Shown here in pieces: positions 36,334 to 45,710 of a stretch of DNA of 60,158 nt; positions within the stretch are counted from its first letter, which is position 1; every line of letters starts with the position of its first letter. The notes beneath the pieces were generated by a model, which was not told where the DNA came from, did not search any database, and was given only the letters and a program-made list of their open reading frames with translations. The DNA comes from Bacteroidota bacterium (GTDB lineage: Bacteria > Bacteroidota > Bacteroidia > Bacteroidales > Tenuifilaceae), in NCBI GenBank assembly GCA_029560875.1, contig JAKQKB010000214.1, positions 1 through 60,158 of the forward strand. Reading direction: 5' to 3'. The translations under genes and the position numbers were made by a program.

Positions 36334-39300
36334 CTAAACCCACCTTACCATGCAGAAGTCCATTCTGTGAGGTAACATAGAATTTTTCGGGAAAATTCTA
36401 ACACCGCATTCAAATGCTCCAGGTTCTACGGGTATTATGTTTAAACGATAAACAGCTCTTGACCCCTCAAAAGATTGAAGTTCAAACTCGTGAACCCGTT
36501 TCACTTTAACCTCTTGACTTTCTATTAGGTCGGCTACAACCATTTCAACACCAACTTCGTCCGGACCCAATGAGCCTAAGTCAAGTATTACCTCAGCGGT
36601 GTACTCCTTGCCAAGATATATAGCCTCGCGTGCCATATTAAATTGTTTAACCTGAATAACTTCAATTTCCTCCCAGTTGCGTTGAATTCTGCGTTTCCAA
36701 GCAGCAATTTTCTTTGCAGTATCATAATCATCATCAATAAGTTCTGATGAGCGTTGGTAAAGCTTGCTGTAGAAACGATTCTGGTAGTCGGTTATCATCC
36801 TAAGTGTGGTGAAGTTCGATGCAACTTGGCTAACCGATTTTTTGATAAAGCCAACCCATTTCTCTGGAACATCCTCGGCATTTCTTTGGTAGAATGCAGG
36901 AACTACTTCGTTTTCGAGTATTGTATATATCATTTCGGCATCCAGTTCGTCTTGAAACTCATGTTCGGAATAGGTGCTTTCCATTGGCAGTGCCCATCCT
37001 GCGCCTTCGCGGTAGCCTTCAACCCACCATCCATCGAGAACGCTGAAGTGTAGCACTCCATTCATTACAGCTTTTTGTCCACTGGTGCCAGAAGCTTCCA
37101 ATGGTCGGGTAGGTGTGTTCAGCCATATGTCAACTCCCTGCACCATATGCTTTGCTAATTCCATATCGTAGTTTTGAAGGAACACAATTCTACCAAGGAA
37201 TCGAGGTTGTTTTGATATTTCAATAATTTTTTTGATTAAATCCTGTCCTGCCTTATCGTTCGGGTGTGCTTTACCTGCAAAGAAGAATTGAACAGGATGC
37301 TCAGGGTTATTTACAAGTTCATCCAAACGGTCCAAATCCTTGAATAGCAGATGTGCGCGTTTGTATGTGGCAAAGCGGCGGGCAAAACCAATGGTTAGAA
37401 TTTTTGGGTCGAGCCGTTCTTGTATTTCAATAACTTGCCTTGGACTCTCAAAACGAATCATTCCCGGTTCGTTTAGTCTTCTGTCGATGAGATTTATTAG
37501 GCGTCGCCTTAAGGTGTTTCTAATATCCCAAATTTTTGAGTCGGGAATGTTTTCTAACTCGCCCCAAGCTGGTTGTTGGTATGTTTCGCCCGATTTGTCG
37601 GAGCCATTCTCCAGTAGGTTTCGCCATTCCTTTGCGGCCCAAGTAGGATAGTGAACACCATTGGTAACATAACTAACGTGAAGTTCATTGGGGAAATAGC
37701 ACGGCCAGATGCTAGCAAACATTTTTCGGCTAACTTCTCCGTGAAGCCAGCTAACACCATTAATTTCCTGCGAGAGAGTTGCCGCCAAATTACTCATCGA
37801 AAATTTCTGAGATGAATCGCCAGGAATGGTTCTGCCTAAATCCATAAATTGCTCCCAGGTAATTTTCAGCCTTTCGGGGTAGTGTGCCATGTAAACCCTG
37901 ACCATTTCCTCTGGAAACGCATCGTGGCCTGCAGGAACAGGGGTGTGAGTGGTGTATAGGCTTGATGCTCTAACCACTTCAACAGCTTCGTTGAAAGCCA
38001 GTTTTTCGCCCCAAATGTAGCCTCTTAATCGCTCAAGGCCTATGAATGCAGCGTGACCCTCGTTTATGTGGAAAACATCTGCATCAATTCCTAGCGCTTT
38101 AAGTGCCCTAACACCTCCAATTCCGAGCACCATTTCTTGCTTAAAGCGATTCTCCAAATCGCCACCGTACAAGTGGTGAGTTATCGACCTATCCTGAACC
38201 AGATTATCTTCAAAATCGGTATCGAGCAAGTACAGCTCAGTTCTACCAACATCAACCTTCCATATGCGAGCGTGAACCAAACGGCCAGGCATTGCAACAT
38301 TAACAGTAACCCACTTGCCATTCTCATCTCTAACAGGATTAGCCAGTGTTTGAGTGAAATTTTGCTGGTCGTAAACAGCAATTTGTTGCCCCGATGCTGT
38401 AAGGTTTTGTGTAAAGTAGCCGTAACGGTAAAGCAAACCTATACCAACCAAATCCACATTGCTATCCGATGCCTCTTTTAGGTAGTCGCCAGCAAGTACG
38501 CCCAAACCACCAGAGTAAAGTTTTAATGAGCTGTGAAGTCCAAACTCCATGCTGAAGTACGCAATTTTTGGTCCCTTGCGCTGGTATTTCTGCATCATAT
38601 AAGATGTGAACTTCAGGTATGTTGAGTGCAGTTTTTCTACAAAACTGCTATCGTGCTCTAATTCTTGGAAACGAGGTAAACTAATTCTTTCCAAGAAAAG
38701 TATAGGGTTTTGCTCGCATCGTACCCAAAGTTCTTTATCTATAGATTCAAACAGTTCATTTGCCTCAATGCTCCACGACCACCAAAGGTTACGCGATAAA
38801 TCGTCGAGCGATTTTAGTTTTTCTGGTAAACTCTTCTGGACTATTAATCGAACCCACGATGGTTGATTTAAACGGAATTTTCTCTCTATTGAAGGTAACA
38901 CCTCTTGGCGTTCAAATTCCATAAATCGGTGTGTGCGTTCGCCAACGCAGTTAAGGGCAATGTCGTATGCATTATAGTAGTAATCCACGAAGTTGCTCCA
39001 AAGTGCAATATTGGCAATATCGCCAGCGTTCTCCATCAAGTCGTTTCGCTTAGCCATATCGAGTTTGATATACCATTGAAGGCTTGTGACAATTTGGTCA
39101 ACCACCTCGGAGTCGTTATCGTCGCTACGGTGTATAACTTTTATTGCATCTTTTGGCTTGCTATAGTGTTTGTTAACCCAATCTCCAAAGCCTGCGAGCG
39201 AGGTGGTAATTGTCGGAACCTTAAATGCCAAGCTCTCAAGCGGAGTGTATCCCCAAGGTTCATAGTACGAAGGAAATACAGTAACATCCATACCTATAAG

Positions 39301-40593
39301 TAAATCATAGTATGGCTTATTGAAGATTCCGTCTTCTCCATTCAGGTAACAAGGAACCCAGAATATTTTTACCTTATCCGATGATGAATTATTCAATCCA
39401 ACCGACCTGATTTTGCGAAGTATAGGTTCCGTATCCGGGTCGTTAAGGTAATGCGTTACGTGAGTGTCGTCGAGAATAATGTAATTTCCAAAATCCTTGT
39501 CTTTATCGCGTAAGTTTTGAAAAACATCTTTTCTTGGGCCGTGATGTCCTGCTGGAATTAAAAGGAATGCAAGAACTTCTTTGTTTAAGCTATTTTCTTG
39601 GTTAAGTCGGCCTAAGGCATCAATAAACACATCGATACCTTTGTTTTTGAATTCGTACCTTCCGCTAATGCCAATAACAAGGCTATCCTTTGCTACATCG
39701 TGGGCAAGCATAGCCTCTGCAACTTCGTAAAATTTTATTTTGCCCTCAAGTCGACGAAGTTTGAACTCATCGGACTCGGGCACAAAGGTGTTCTCAAAGC
39801 CGTTTGGTGTGATTAAATCGACTTTTTTTTCCAAAAAATGGTTACATTCCCTTGCGGTTATTTCGCTTACGGTGGTGAAACAGTCGGCTTCCTGCGCGGT
39901 AATTTTCTCCAACGATTGTTTTGATATAATGTTGAACTCCCGGGATTTATTGTCGGGGTCGAATTTTTCCATGTTGTTGTACAGGGGAACGTTGTTCCCA
40001 GCAATGCTTCGGCCTAAAGCAGTAGCGTGGGTGGTAAAAACTGTGCCAATTTGAGGTACATTCATTTTGAGGTAAAGCAGGCCTGTGCCTGTCATCCACT
40101 CATGGAACTGAGCAACAACCCGGTGTCGTAAGCTCAGGTGGAAGTTTGTGAAACTTTCAATAACTCTACCTGCAGCATATCCAAACAATGCAGGCTCAAT
40201 GTAATCCCATTGACCCGATATGGAGTCGAGTTTGAATTGTTCCCAGAACAGCCTAAATACTTCATCTTTTTTTGAGATGAGGCCGGAAAAGTTGATGATA
40301 ATCGCAATTGGCTTACAAGGGATATTCCAGCGTCCAATACGAATAGGTAGTCCTTCCTCAAATGCTTTTTGTCTCCACGATGCAAAAAGGGTTGAATCCG
40401 GAATGAATTCAGGATTGTGCTCAGTGTCTTTTATAACATCGGGGCCAATAAGTATGTAGTTATTCTTGAGTTCATTTTCGATACTCAACGCTTTGGTGGA
40501 TATTACAGTGTGAATTCCCCCCACTTTGTTGCAAACTTCCCAGCTAACCTCGAATAGGTAATCGGGTTTTAATAGTTTATCCTTCATATCCAT
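36334..40593 (-). CDS. Glycogen synthase (GT3) / alpha-glucan phosphorylase (GT35) fusion
   Basis: A very large cytoplasmic enzyme of 1419 residues. The N-terminal part (about 1-560) is a GT3, yeast/animal-like glycogen synthase: 'EVCNKVGGIHTVI', 'GISGRYEFKNKGID' (Arg312) and 'FPSYYEPWGYTPLESLAF'. A DUF3417 segment (about 590-675, 'NLWWSWSIEA') leads into the phosphorylase (about 675-1290) with 'YFSMEFGLHSSLKLYSGGLG', 'TTHTPVPAGHDAF' and the pyridoxal-phosphate lysine Lys1174 in 'GTSGQKAVMNG'. A small domain closes the protein. Synthesis and phosphorolysis of alpha-glucan would sit on one chain. Whether the GT3 half is catalytic is not proven. It is the last gene of the glycogen operon. Confidence 0.93.
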   Translation of the reverse strand: MDMKDKLLKPDYLFEVSWEVCNKVGGIHTVISTKALSIENELKNNYILIGPDVIKDTEHNPEFIPDSTLFASWRQKAFEEGLPIRIGRWNIPCKPIAIIINFSGLISKKDEVFRLFWEQFKLDSISGQWDYIEPALFGYAAGRVIESFTNFHLSLRHRVVAQFHEWMTGTGLLYLKMNVPQIGTVFTTHATALGRSIAGNNVPLYNNMEKFDPDNKSREFNIISKQSLEKITAQEADCFTTVSEITARECNHFLEKKVDLITPNGFENTFVPESDEFKLRRLEGKIKFYEVAEAMLAHDVAKDSLVIGISGRYEFKNKGIDVFIDALGRLNQENSLNKEVLAFLLIPAGHHGPRKDVFQNLRDKDKDFGNYIILDDTHVTHYLNDPDTEPILRKIRSVGLNNSSSDKVKIFWVPCYLNGEDGIFNKPYYDLLIGMDVTVFPSYYEPWGYTPLESLAFKVPTITTSLAGFGDWVNKHYSKPKDAIKVIHRSDDNDSEVVDQIVTSLQWYIKLDMAKRNDLMENAGDIANIALWSNFVDYYYNAYDIALNCVGERTHRFMEFERQEVLPSIERKFRLNQPSWVRLIVQKSLPEKLKSLDDLSRNLWWSWSIEANELFESIDKELWVRCEQNPILFLERISLPRFQELEHDSSFVEKLHSTYLKFTSYMMQKYQRKGPKIAYFSMEFGLHSSLKLYSGGLGVLAGDYLKEASDSNVDLVGIGLLYRYGYFTQNLTASGQQIAVYDQQNFTQTLANPVRDENGKWVTVNVAMPGRLVHARIWKVDVGRTELYLLDTDFEDNLVQDRSITHHLYGGDLENRFKQEMVLGIGGVRALKALGIDADVFHINEGHAAFIGLERLRGYIWGEKLAFNEAVEVVRASSLYTTHTPVPAGHDAFPEEMVRVYMAHYPERLKITWEQFMDLGRTIPGDSSQKFSMSNLAATLSQEINGVSWLHGEVSRKMFASIWPCYFPNELHVSYVTNGVHYPTWAAKEWRNLLENGSDKSGETYQQPAWGELENIPDSKIWDIRNTLRRRLINLIDRRLNEPGMIRFESPRQVIEIQERLDPKILTIGFARRFATYKRAHLLFKDLDRLDELVNNPEHPVQFFFAGKAHPNDKAGQDLIKKIIEISKQPRFLGRIVFLQNYDMELAKHMVQGVDIWLNTPTRPLEASGTSGQKAVMNGVLHFSVLDGWWVEGYREGAGWALPMESTYSEHEFQDELDAEMIYTILENEVVPAFYQRNAEDVPEKWVGFIKKSVSQVASNFTTLRMITDYQNRFYSKLYQRSSELIDDDYDTAKKIAAWKRRIQRNWEEIEVIQVKQFNMAREAIYLGKEYTAEVILDLGSLGPDEVGVEMVVADLIESQEVKVKRVHEFELQSFEGSRAVYRLNIIPVEPGAFECGVRIFPKNSMLPHRMDFCMVRWV

Positions 40594-40616
40594 TGTTTTT
40601 TATTGTTTGCAATACA

Positions 40617-42245
40617 TCACTTTGCTTTTTTTGTTTTACTGGCCGATTTTTTCACTACACCTTTTGTTGCTTTGGATTTACTCTCAACCTTTGAGGTTGA
40701 TGTTTTCTTAACAGTTTTGGGCGCTTTAGGTTTAGTGGTTTCTGTTCCAGATTTTGCTTTAATCGATTTAACCTTGCTCGCACTAACTTTTACAGAGGTT
40801 GTTTTTTCTTTGCTTACAACCTTAGGTTTTTCGGACGTAAGTTTTTTTGACTGCTTAGTCTTTGTTCCGGTTTTTGGCTTTGTTTTCTTGACTTCTGAAA
40901 CTTCCTCAGCATTTTTTGCAAAGCCATTTCCGTTACCATTAATAATTTCACCTCCTTTAATTTTGACTAACTCAAGCATTTTTTGCTTATAAAGTTGAAT
41001 CAGGATATCTATCTCCTCCATATCAACTTTAGTATTTGCAAAGTAGTTCAACTCAAGGATTTTGGATTTTAAGCGGATAGTAAAATCGCTAAGCACATTC
41101 ATAAAGTTAATGAATGCTTCGTAGGGAGAATCGTAAGGGTTGAAGTACTTGTGCACATCACCATCGCTGAACCATTTGGTACACATGTAGTAGAAATGGT
41201 CGCTAGTTTGTAGGTATAGCCAATCGCGTTTTAAATCGGCATCATTCAACTTGTCTATCTTGTCGGAAAGTGAGTAGAGGTGATTAAATGCCTCATCTTG
41301 AAGTTCATTTCCAAGCCAAGCGGTAAGGTCGCGTTCCTCATCGGCCCAGGATATTGGATATGGAACATGCAGTAAAGCAATTGGTTGATGTTTGTCGGCA
41401 GCCTCCGAAGGGGTAAGGAATTCGAAGTTTGAACTGCTGAAAACCCTGCCGGGTAGAGCACGCATAAAATCGAAAATCCCAGTTTCGGCCCATTGGTGTT
41501 CGCCAAATGTCTCGTAGTCCATAAATAGGTTTACAATTTCCTCCTTTGGGTCGATGTTGTTGAGCCAATGAACAAACTTTTCCGTGGTTAATGGCCATTC
41601 GCTCCAATCGCGGTTTGAGAATCGGAAGGCAATATCATCGCTTAACCTGAAATTTTTAAGCAGTAACTTTAATTTTGGATTTATAGCATTTGCGTAAAGG
41701 AAATTGGAACTCTTCCATCCAAGGATATGCTTAGCGCCCTCGGTTAACATTGCTTTATAGCCAAGGTCAGCAACCATTGCTCCAATTTCGTCGGAATAAA
41801 TTAACTCGGTGTTGCGGAAGGTTTTTGGCTTGTAGCCAACTAGTTCCTCCAACCGTTTGGTTTGGCTTTCGATTTGGCGGTAGAATTCGTCCTTATTTTT
41901 GAGTGCAGATAGTGAGTGCGAATGCGTTTCGGCCAAAAATTCCACACAGCCAGTTTCTGCTAACTTTCTAAAACTATCCAAAACGTCGGGAGCATATTGC
42001 TCAAATTGGTCGAGTGCCGTGCCCGATATGGAGTACGATATTTTGAACCTATAGCCATACTCATTAATCAGGTCGAGCATCAACTTATTGGTAGGCAGGT
42101 AGCACTTTTCGGCAACTTTGCGCATAATTGACCTATTGGCAAAGTCGTCGAAATAGTTATGGTTTTTACCAATATCGAAAAAGCGATATCTCCTTAATCT
42201 GTATGGCTGGTGAACCTGAAAGTAAAAGCAAATTGTCTTCATCAC
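40617..42245 (-). CDS. GH57 alpha-amylase-like enzyme with Lys-rich tail
   Basis: A family 57 glycoside hydrolase of 542 residues. The catalytic barrel (1-about 400) has 'QVHQPYRLRR' (His12), 'ETHSHSL', the nucleophile Glu147 in 'FRNTELIYSDE' and the general acid Asp243 in 'MDYETFGEH'. Residues 447-542 form a low-complexity tail of about 96 residues made mostly of Lys, Ser, Thr, Ala and Pro, reminiscent of histone H1 or nucleoid proteins. The core should be a maltodextrin/glycogen hydrolase or 4-alpha-glucanotransferase. The tail has no known role in the family. It lies between GT4 and the fusion enzyme in the operon. Confidence 0.93.
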   Translation of the reverse strand: MMKTICFYFQVHQPYRLRRYRFFDIGKNHNYFDDFANRSIMRKVAEKCYLPTNKLMLDLINEYGYRFKISYSISGTALDQFEQYAPDVLDSFRKLAETGCVEFLAETHSHSLSALKNKDEFYRQIESQTKRLEELVGYKPKTFRNTELIYSDEIGAMVADLGYKAMLTEGAKHILGWKSSNFLYANAINPKLKLLLKNFRLSDDIAFRFSNRDWSEWPLTTEKFVHWLNNIDPKEEIVNLFMDYETFGEHQWAETGIFDFMRALPGRVFSSSNFEFLTPSEAADKHQPIALLHVPYPISWADEERDLTAWLGNELQDEAFNHLYSLSDKIDKLNDADLKRDWLYLQTSDHFYYMCTKWFSDGDVHKYFNPYDSPYEAFINFMNVLSDFTIRLKSKILELNYFANTKVDMEEIDILIQLYKQKMLELVKIKGGEIINGNGNGFAKNAEEVSEVKKTKPKTGTKTKQSKKLTSEKPKVVSKEKTTSVKVSASKVKSIKAKSGTETTKPKAPKTVKKTSTSKVESKSKATKGVVKKSASKTKKAK

Positions 42246-42272
42246 TTATATTGGTTTATTATTTTTCAAAGT

Positions 42273-43553
42273 TTAAAGTACCGAGTTGTAAACGTCAATA
42301 ACCTGTTTGGCTGCATTATCCCACTTAAGATTATTTACTTCATCCTGCCCGTGCTCGATAAAGAAGTTTGCCAGTGCCTTATAGTTAAGTAATCCGTAAA
42401 TACTATCGGCTAAAGCGTCCACATCCCAAAAATCGACTTTAATAGCGTACTTCAGCACCTCCGATACGCCCGATTGTTTTGATATGATAACAGGAACATT
42501 GGAGCGCATAGCCTCCAAGGGGCTAATGCCAAAAGGTTCGGATACAGAAGGCATAACGTAAACATCGCTTAGCGCAAACATCTGATGAACATCTTGTCCT
42601 TTAAGGAATCCTGTGAAATGAAATTTGTGTGCAATGCCTAGTTTTGCTACACGCCGAATCATTCGGTTTAGCATATCGCCGCTACCGGCCATTACAAAGC
42701 GCACATTTGGATGTTTTTTGATAACCTTGTTGGCTGCTTCCACAAAGTAGTCGGGGCCTTTTTGGAACGTGACACGACCAAGGAACGTAACAACTTGTTC
42801 GTCAACTCCACGCTCCGAATCGATATCATCCTGATGATTTGAGAAATCTACACCATTATGCACGGTAATAACTTTATCTTCGGGTATTCCGTACCTAGTT
42901 ATTACAATGTTTCGGGTGTAGTTACTCACGGTAATAATTTTATCGGCCACCTCCATTCCGCGGCGTTCAATATCGTAAACGCTTTGATTAACGTTCTCAC
43001 CGCTGCGGTCGAACTCTGTAGCGTGAACATGAATAACCAATGGTTTGCCCGATACCATTTTGGCAGCAATACCCGCAGGGTAGGTTAGCCAATCGTGCGC
43101 ATGAATTACATCGAAATGATTTTCCGATGCCAATGTGGCTGCAATAATTGCATAGCGGGTAACCTCGCTCATTAGGTTGGGGCCATACTTACCAGTAAAC
43201 TTGAACTTTTTGCGCGAGGTGAATGAACTAGTTTCTGTTGATTCTAAATCAGATGAGTCGATTATCTTTTTAAATTCCTCAGGGTCAACATAAGGAACTA
43301 TATTGGAACTAATCTCAAGGTACTGGATATGCTTCCAGAATTCCTCCAGTTGCATACTGGTATGCGATACATCAATATTTTCGGCAGCAACAAGCCTAAT
43401 CGACGAGCCATCCTCGTCGCCATAGGCTTTGGGCACAACAAAAATCACATCAACATTATGCTTTGCAATGCCCTTTGTAAGACCAAAACACGCTGTTCCT
43501 AATCCTCCTGTAATGTGCGGGGGAAACTCCCAGCCAAACATCAAAACTCTCAT
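42273..43553 (-). CDS. GT4 glycogen synthase-like glycosyltransferase
   Basis: A 426-residue GT-B enzyme. 'MFGWEFPPHITGGLGTACFG' is the N-terminal glycine-rich loop, 'VIHAHDWLTYPAG' carries the conserved His-Asp-Trp region, and 'EPFGISPLEAMRSNVPVI' is the nucleotide-sugar-binding segment. It is close to archaeal/bacterial single-domain glycogen synthases of the GT4/5 type. In Bacteroidota this gene is regularly paired with the debranching enzyme and the GH57 gene, as here. Gaps to neighbours are 21 and 27 bases. Confidence 0.92.
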   Translation of the reverse strand: MRVLMFGWEFPPHITGGLGTACFGLTKGIAKHNVDVIFVVPKAYGDEDGSSIRLVAAENIDVSHTSMQLEEFWKHIQYLEISSNIVPYVDPEEFKKIIDSSDLESTETSSFTSRKKFKFTGKYGPNLMSEVTRYAIIAATLASENHFDVIHAHDWLTYPAGIAAKMVSGKPLVIHVHATEFDRSGENVNQSVYDIERRGMEVADKIITVSNYTRNIVITRYGIPEDKVITVHNGVDFSNHQDDIDSERGVDEQVVTFLGRVTFQKGPDYFVEAANKVIKKHPNVRFVMAGSGDMLNRMIRRVAKLGIAHKFHFTGFLKGQDVHQMFALSDVYVMPSVSEPFGISPLEAMRSNVPVIISKQSGVSEVLKYAIKVDFWDVDALADSIYGLLNYKALANFFIEHGQDEVNNLKWDNAAKQVIDVYNSVL

Positions 43554-43574
43554 ATCAAAATACGGTTAGTTTTG

Positions 43575-45518
43575 TTAATCGCTATATTTCTCTATCATCC
43601 TTACAATTCTAATTAACTCGGCTACGCTCCATGCTTGCGATATACATCCATTGGGGCGTTGCGGTGGGTCGCCATCGTACACTTCGGCTACAGAGCATAA
43701 TCCGTGAATGTCAACATCTTCCTGTAGCGATTCTACTATGCTTTCGGCTAGAGGTAGCGCATTTTTCCCGTGTAGTTTAAACTGCGCTTCAGCGTATGCT
43801 CCAAGAAGCCAAGGCCAAACAGTTCCTTGGTGGTAGGCTGCATCGCGAGTTGCCTGGTCGCCTTCGTATTTGCCTTTGTAGTCGGGTGCTTGCGGCGAAA
43901 GTGTTCGTAGCCCTTTGGGGGTAAATAGTTTTCGCTCCACTTTGTCGAGTACGTTGAGTTTTTTCTCATCGTCGATTGGACTGTATGGCAATGAAACGGC
44001 AAATATTTGGTTCGGACGAACATCGATGTTTTGGCCATTTTCATCCACGTAATCGGCCAGGTATTTTTTCTCTGGAATCCAGAATAACTCTTCGAACGAT
44101 TTTTTTGCCAACTCAGCAATGGGTAGCCATTCCTTTACAAAGCGTGAGTCCTTATTCATTGAAGCAAGTTCAATGGTAAACATAATGGCGTTATACCAAA
44201 GCGCATTAATTTCAACAGGATAACCAATGCGCGATGTTACGGGTTTTCCGCAAACAACAGCATCCATCCAGGTTAGGGCAAAGCCCTTTTCTCCAGCCCA
44301 AATCAACCCGTTGGGTTGCATCTTAATGTTATAGGCTAAACCTTCCCTGTAACCCTTAAGGATAGTTTTTAACTTTTTGCCGTAATCGTGCCAAACATCC
44401 TTGTGGTTTTTTGTGTGGTAGAAGTATTGCTGAATTGCCCAGAAGTACCATAGTGGAGCATCCACCGAGTTAAATGCAACTGATGTTGCATTGCCCATAT
44501 TGGGGAATAGTCCGTTTTTAAGGTCGTGACTTAGCGAATCCAGTATGGTTTTGCACATCTTATCGTCATTTAAACCTAGGGTTAATCCAGGTAACGATAT
44601 GAATGTGTCGCGTCCCCAACTGCCAAACCATGGGTACCCTGCAATAATGTCGTGCTTTTTCCCTTTCTGAACAATAAGTTGATGGGCTGCATTTGCAATG
44701 CAATTCATAAAACTGTCTTTTTTGGGGCGTCGGAGTAGCTCTGCGTTAAATTTTTTAAGCAGACTTGCTGGCGTTTGCTCCGATGTAGATGCCGAGAAAA
44801 TTATGCTTTCGCCTTTTTTTATGGGAACTTCAAAGTAACCCGGAACAAATAAATCCTCATGCCCCTCGTAACCTCGCTTCAATTCCTCCATGTACTCAAT
44901 GTTGTAGTACCAATCGGGTGTGGCTACAAATTCATTTTTTTTATTCATTTGTAAATGCAGGAAAGGAAAGCCAGTGTAGAGTTTGTACTTTACACCATTT
45001 GCACAGGATTGATATTTGGTATTTGCCCAAAGGTTTGCTTTGCTCAATTTGTGAGCATTCCGGAAAGCAAGGAAAGGTTTTACCCTTATTTTAGTTGGAC
45101 TATGTGCGTCAACTAAAGTGTAGCGTATCATAAACTGTTCCTCGTTATGAACAAAAAGTAGTTCTTTTTTTAGGATTACCCCACCTACCCGGTAGGTTAA
45201 CGTTGGTGTAGGTTCGTACTCAAAATCGATAATGTACTTATGCCCACGAGGTTCATAAATGCCAGGGTAGCGGTGAATTCCAAGATTGAAGGATTGTCCG
45301 TGCTGAACAACTGTTTCGTCAACATTCGAGAGTAAAACGTGATTTTCGCCATCGAACTCATCAATGGGTAAAATCATCAATCCGTGATACTTGCGAGTGT
45401 TGCAAAGAATTATGGTAGTGCTAAAATAGCCTCCTGCACGGTTTGTGCTTAGGATTTCCCGATTAAGGGAATACTCCAAATTTACCAGCTGTTCTTTGTC
45501 GAATGCTAAGTACTTCAT
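43575..45518 (-). CDS. Glycogen debranching enzyme (amylo-alpha-1,6-glucosidase)
   Basis: A 647-residue enzyme that removes alpha-1,6 branches of glycogen. The N-terminal beta-sandwich domain (about 15-240; 'TNRAGGYFSTTIILCNTRKY') is the GDE_N_bis type. The C-terminal (alpha/alpha)6 barrel (about 280-640; 'IIAGYPWFGSWGRDTFISLP', 'LWYFWAIQQYFY', 'HQGTVWPWLLGAYAEAQ') contains the catalytic acids. It is the first gene of the four-gene glycogen operon and has a promoter-like sequence upstream. Confidence 0.95.
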   Translation of the reverse strand: MKYLAFDKEQLVNLEYSLNREILSTNRAGGYFSTTIILCNTRKYHGLMILPIDEFDGENHVLLSNVDETVVQHGQSFNLGIHRYPGIYEPRGHKYIIDFEYEPTPTLTYRVGGVILKKELLFVHNEEQFMIRYTLVDAHSPTKIRVKPFLAFRNAHKLSKANLWANTKYQSCANGVKYKLYTGFPFLHLQMNKKNEFVATPDWYYNIEYMEELKRGYEGHEDLFVPGYFEVPIKKGESIIFSASTSEQTPASLLKKFNAELLRRPKKDSFMNCIANAAHQLIVQKGKKHDIIAGYPWFGSWGRDTFISLPGLTLGLNDDKMCKTILDSLSHDLKNGLFPNMGNATSVAFNSVDAPLWYFWAIQQYFYHTKNHKDVWHDYGKKLKTILKGYREGLAYNIKMQPNGLIWAGEKGFALTWMDAVVCGKPVTSRIGYPVEINALWYNAIMFTIELASMNKDSRFVKEWLPIAELAKKSFEELFWIPEKKYLADYVDENGQNIDVRPNQIFAVSLPYSPIDDEKKLNVLDKVERKLFTPKGLRTLSPQAPDYKGKYEGDQATRDAAYHQGTVWPWLLGAYAEAQFKLHGKNALPLAESIVESLQEDVDIHGLCSVAEVYDGDPPQRPNGCISQAWSVAELIRIVRMIEKYSD

Positions 45519-45574
45519 GGTTACTGTCGGAATTATTTGTTAATTTGTGGTAGTTTTTGTTCCAGAATTCGTAA

Positions 45575-45603
45575 ACAAGTTAACAAAAAAAGATGACTTT
45601 CAA
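45575..45603 (-). promoter_or_regulatory. Probable promoter of the glycogen operon
   Basis: On the minus strand TTG (45601-45603), an 18-base spacer and TAACTTGT (45575-45582) match the phylum pattern except for the last two bases of the -7 element. The operon ATG lies 57 bases downstream. Confidence 0.45.
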
Positions 45604-45626
45604 CTAATTTCGAGTTAACTTTTGGT

Positions 45627-45634
45627 TAATTTTG
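45627..45634 (+). promoter_or_regulatory. -7 promoter element of the TlpA-like lipoprotein gene
   Basis: TAATTTTG fits TAnnTTTG. The -33 position has no TTTG. The start codon lies 77 bases downstream. The region is divergent with the glycogen operon promoter. Confidence 0.35.
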
Positions 45635-45710
45635 CACAGGTTTTTTCAAGGTTTTAAGGAATAAATCGTTTGCGGCAGTATTGAATTTTTTTAATGAAAA
45701 TTTTTTAGCG

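Noticed and set aside
40603..40992. A hydrophobic 129-codon plus-strand frame opposite the GH57 tail
   Set aside because: It is the complement of a Lys-codon-rich stretch (AAA/AAG gives TTT/CTT), which automatically looks like a membrane protein.
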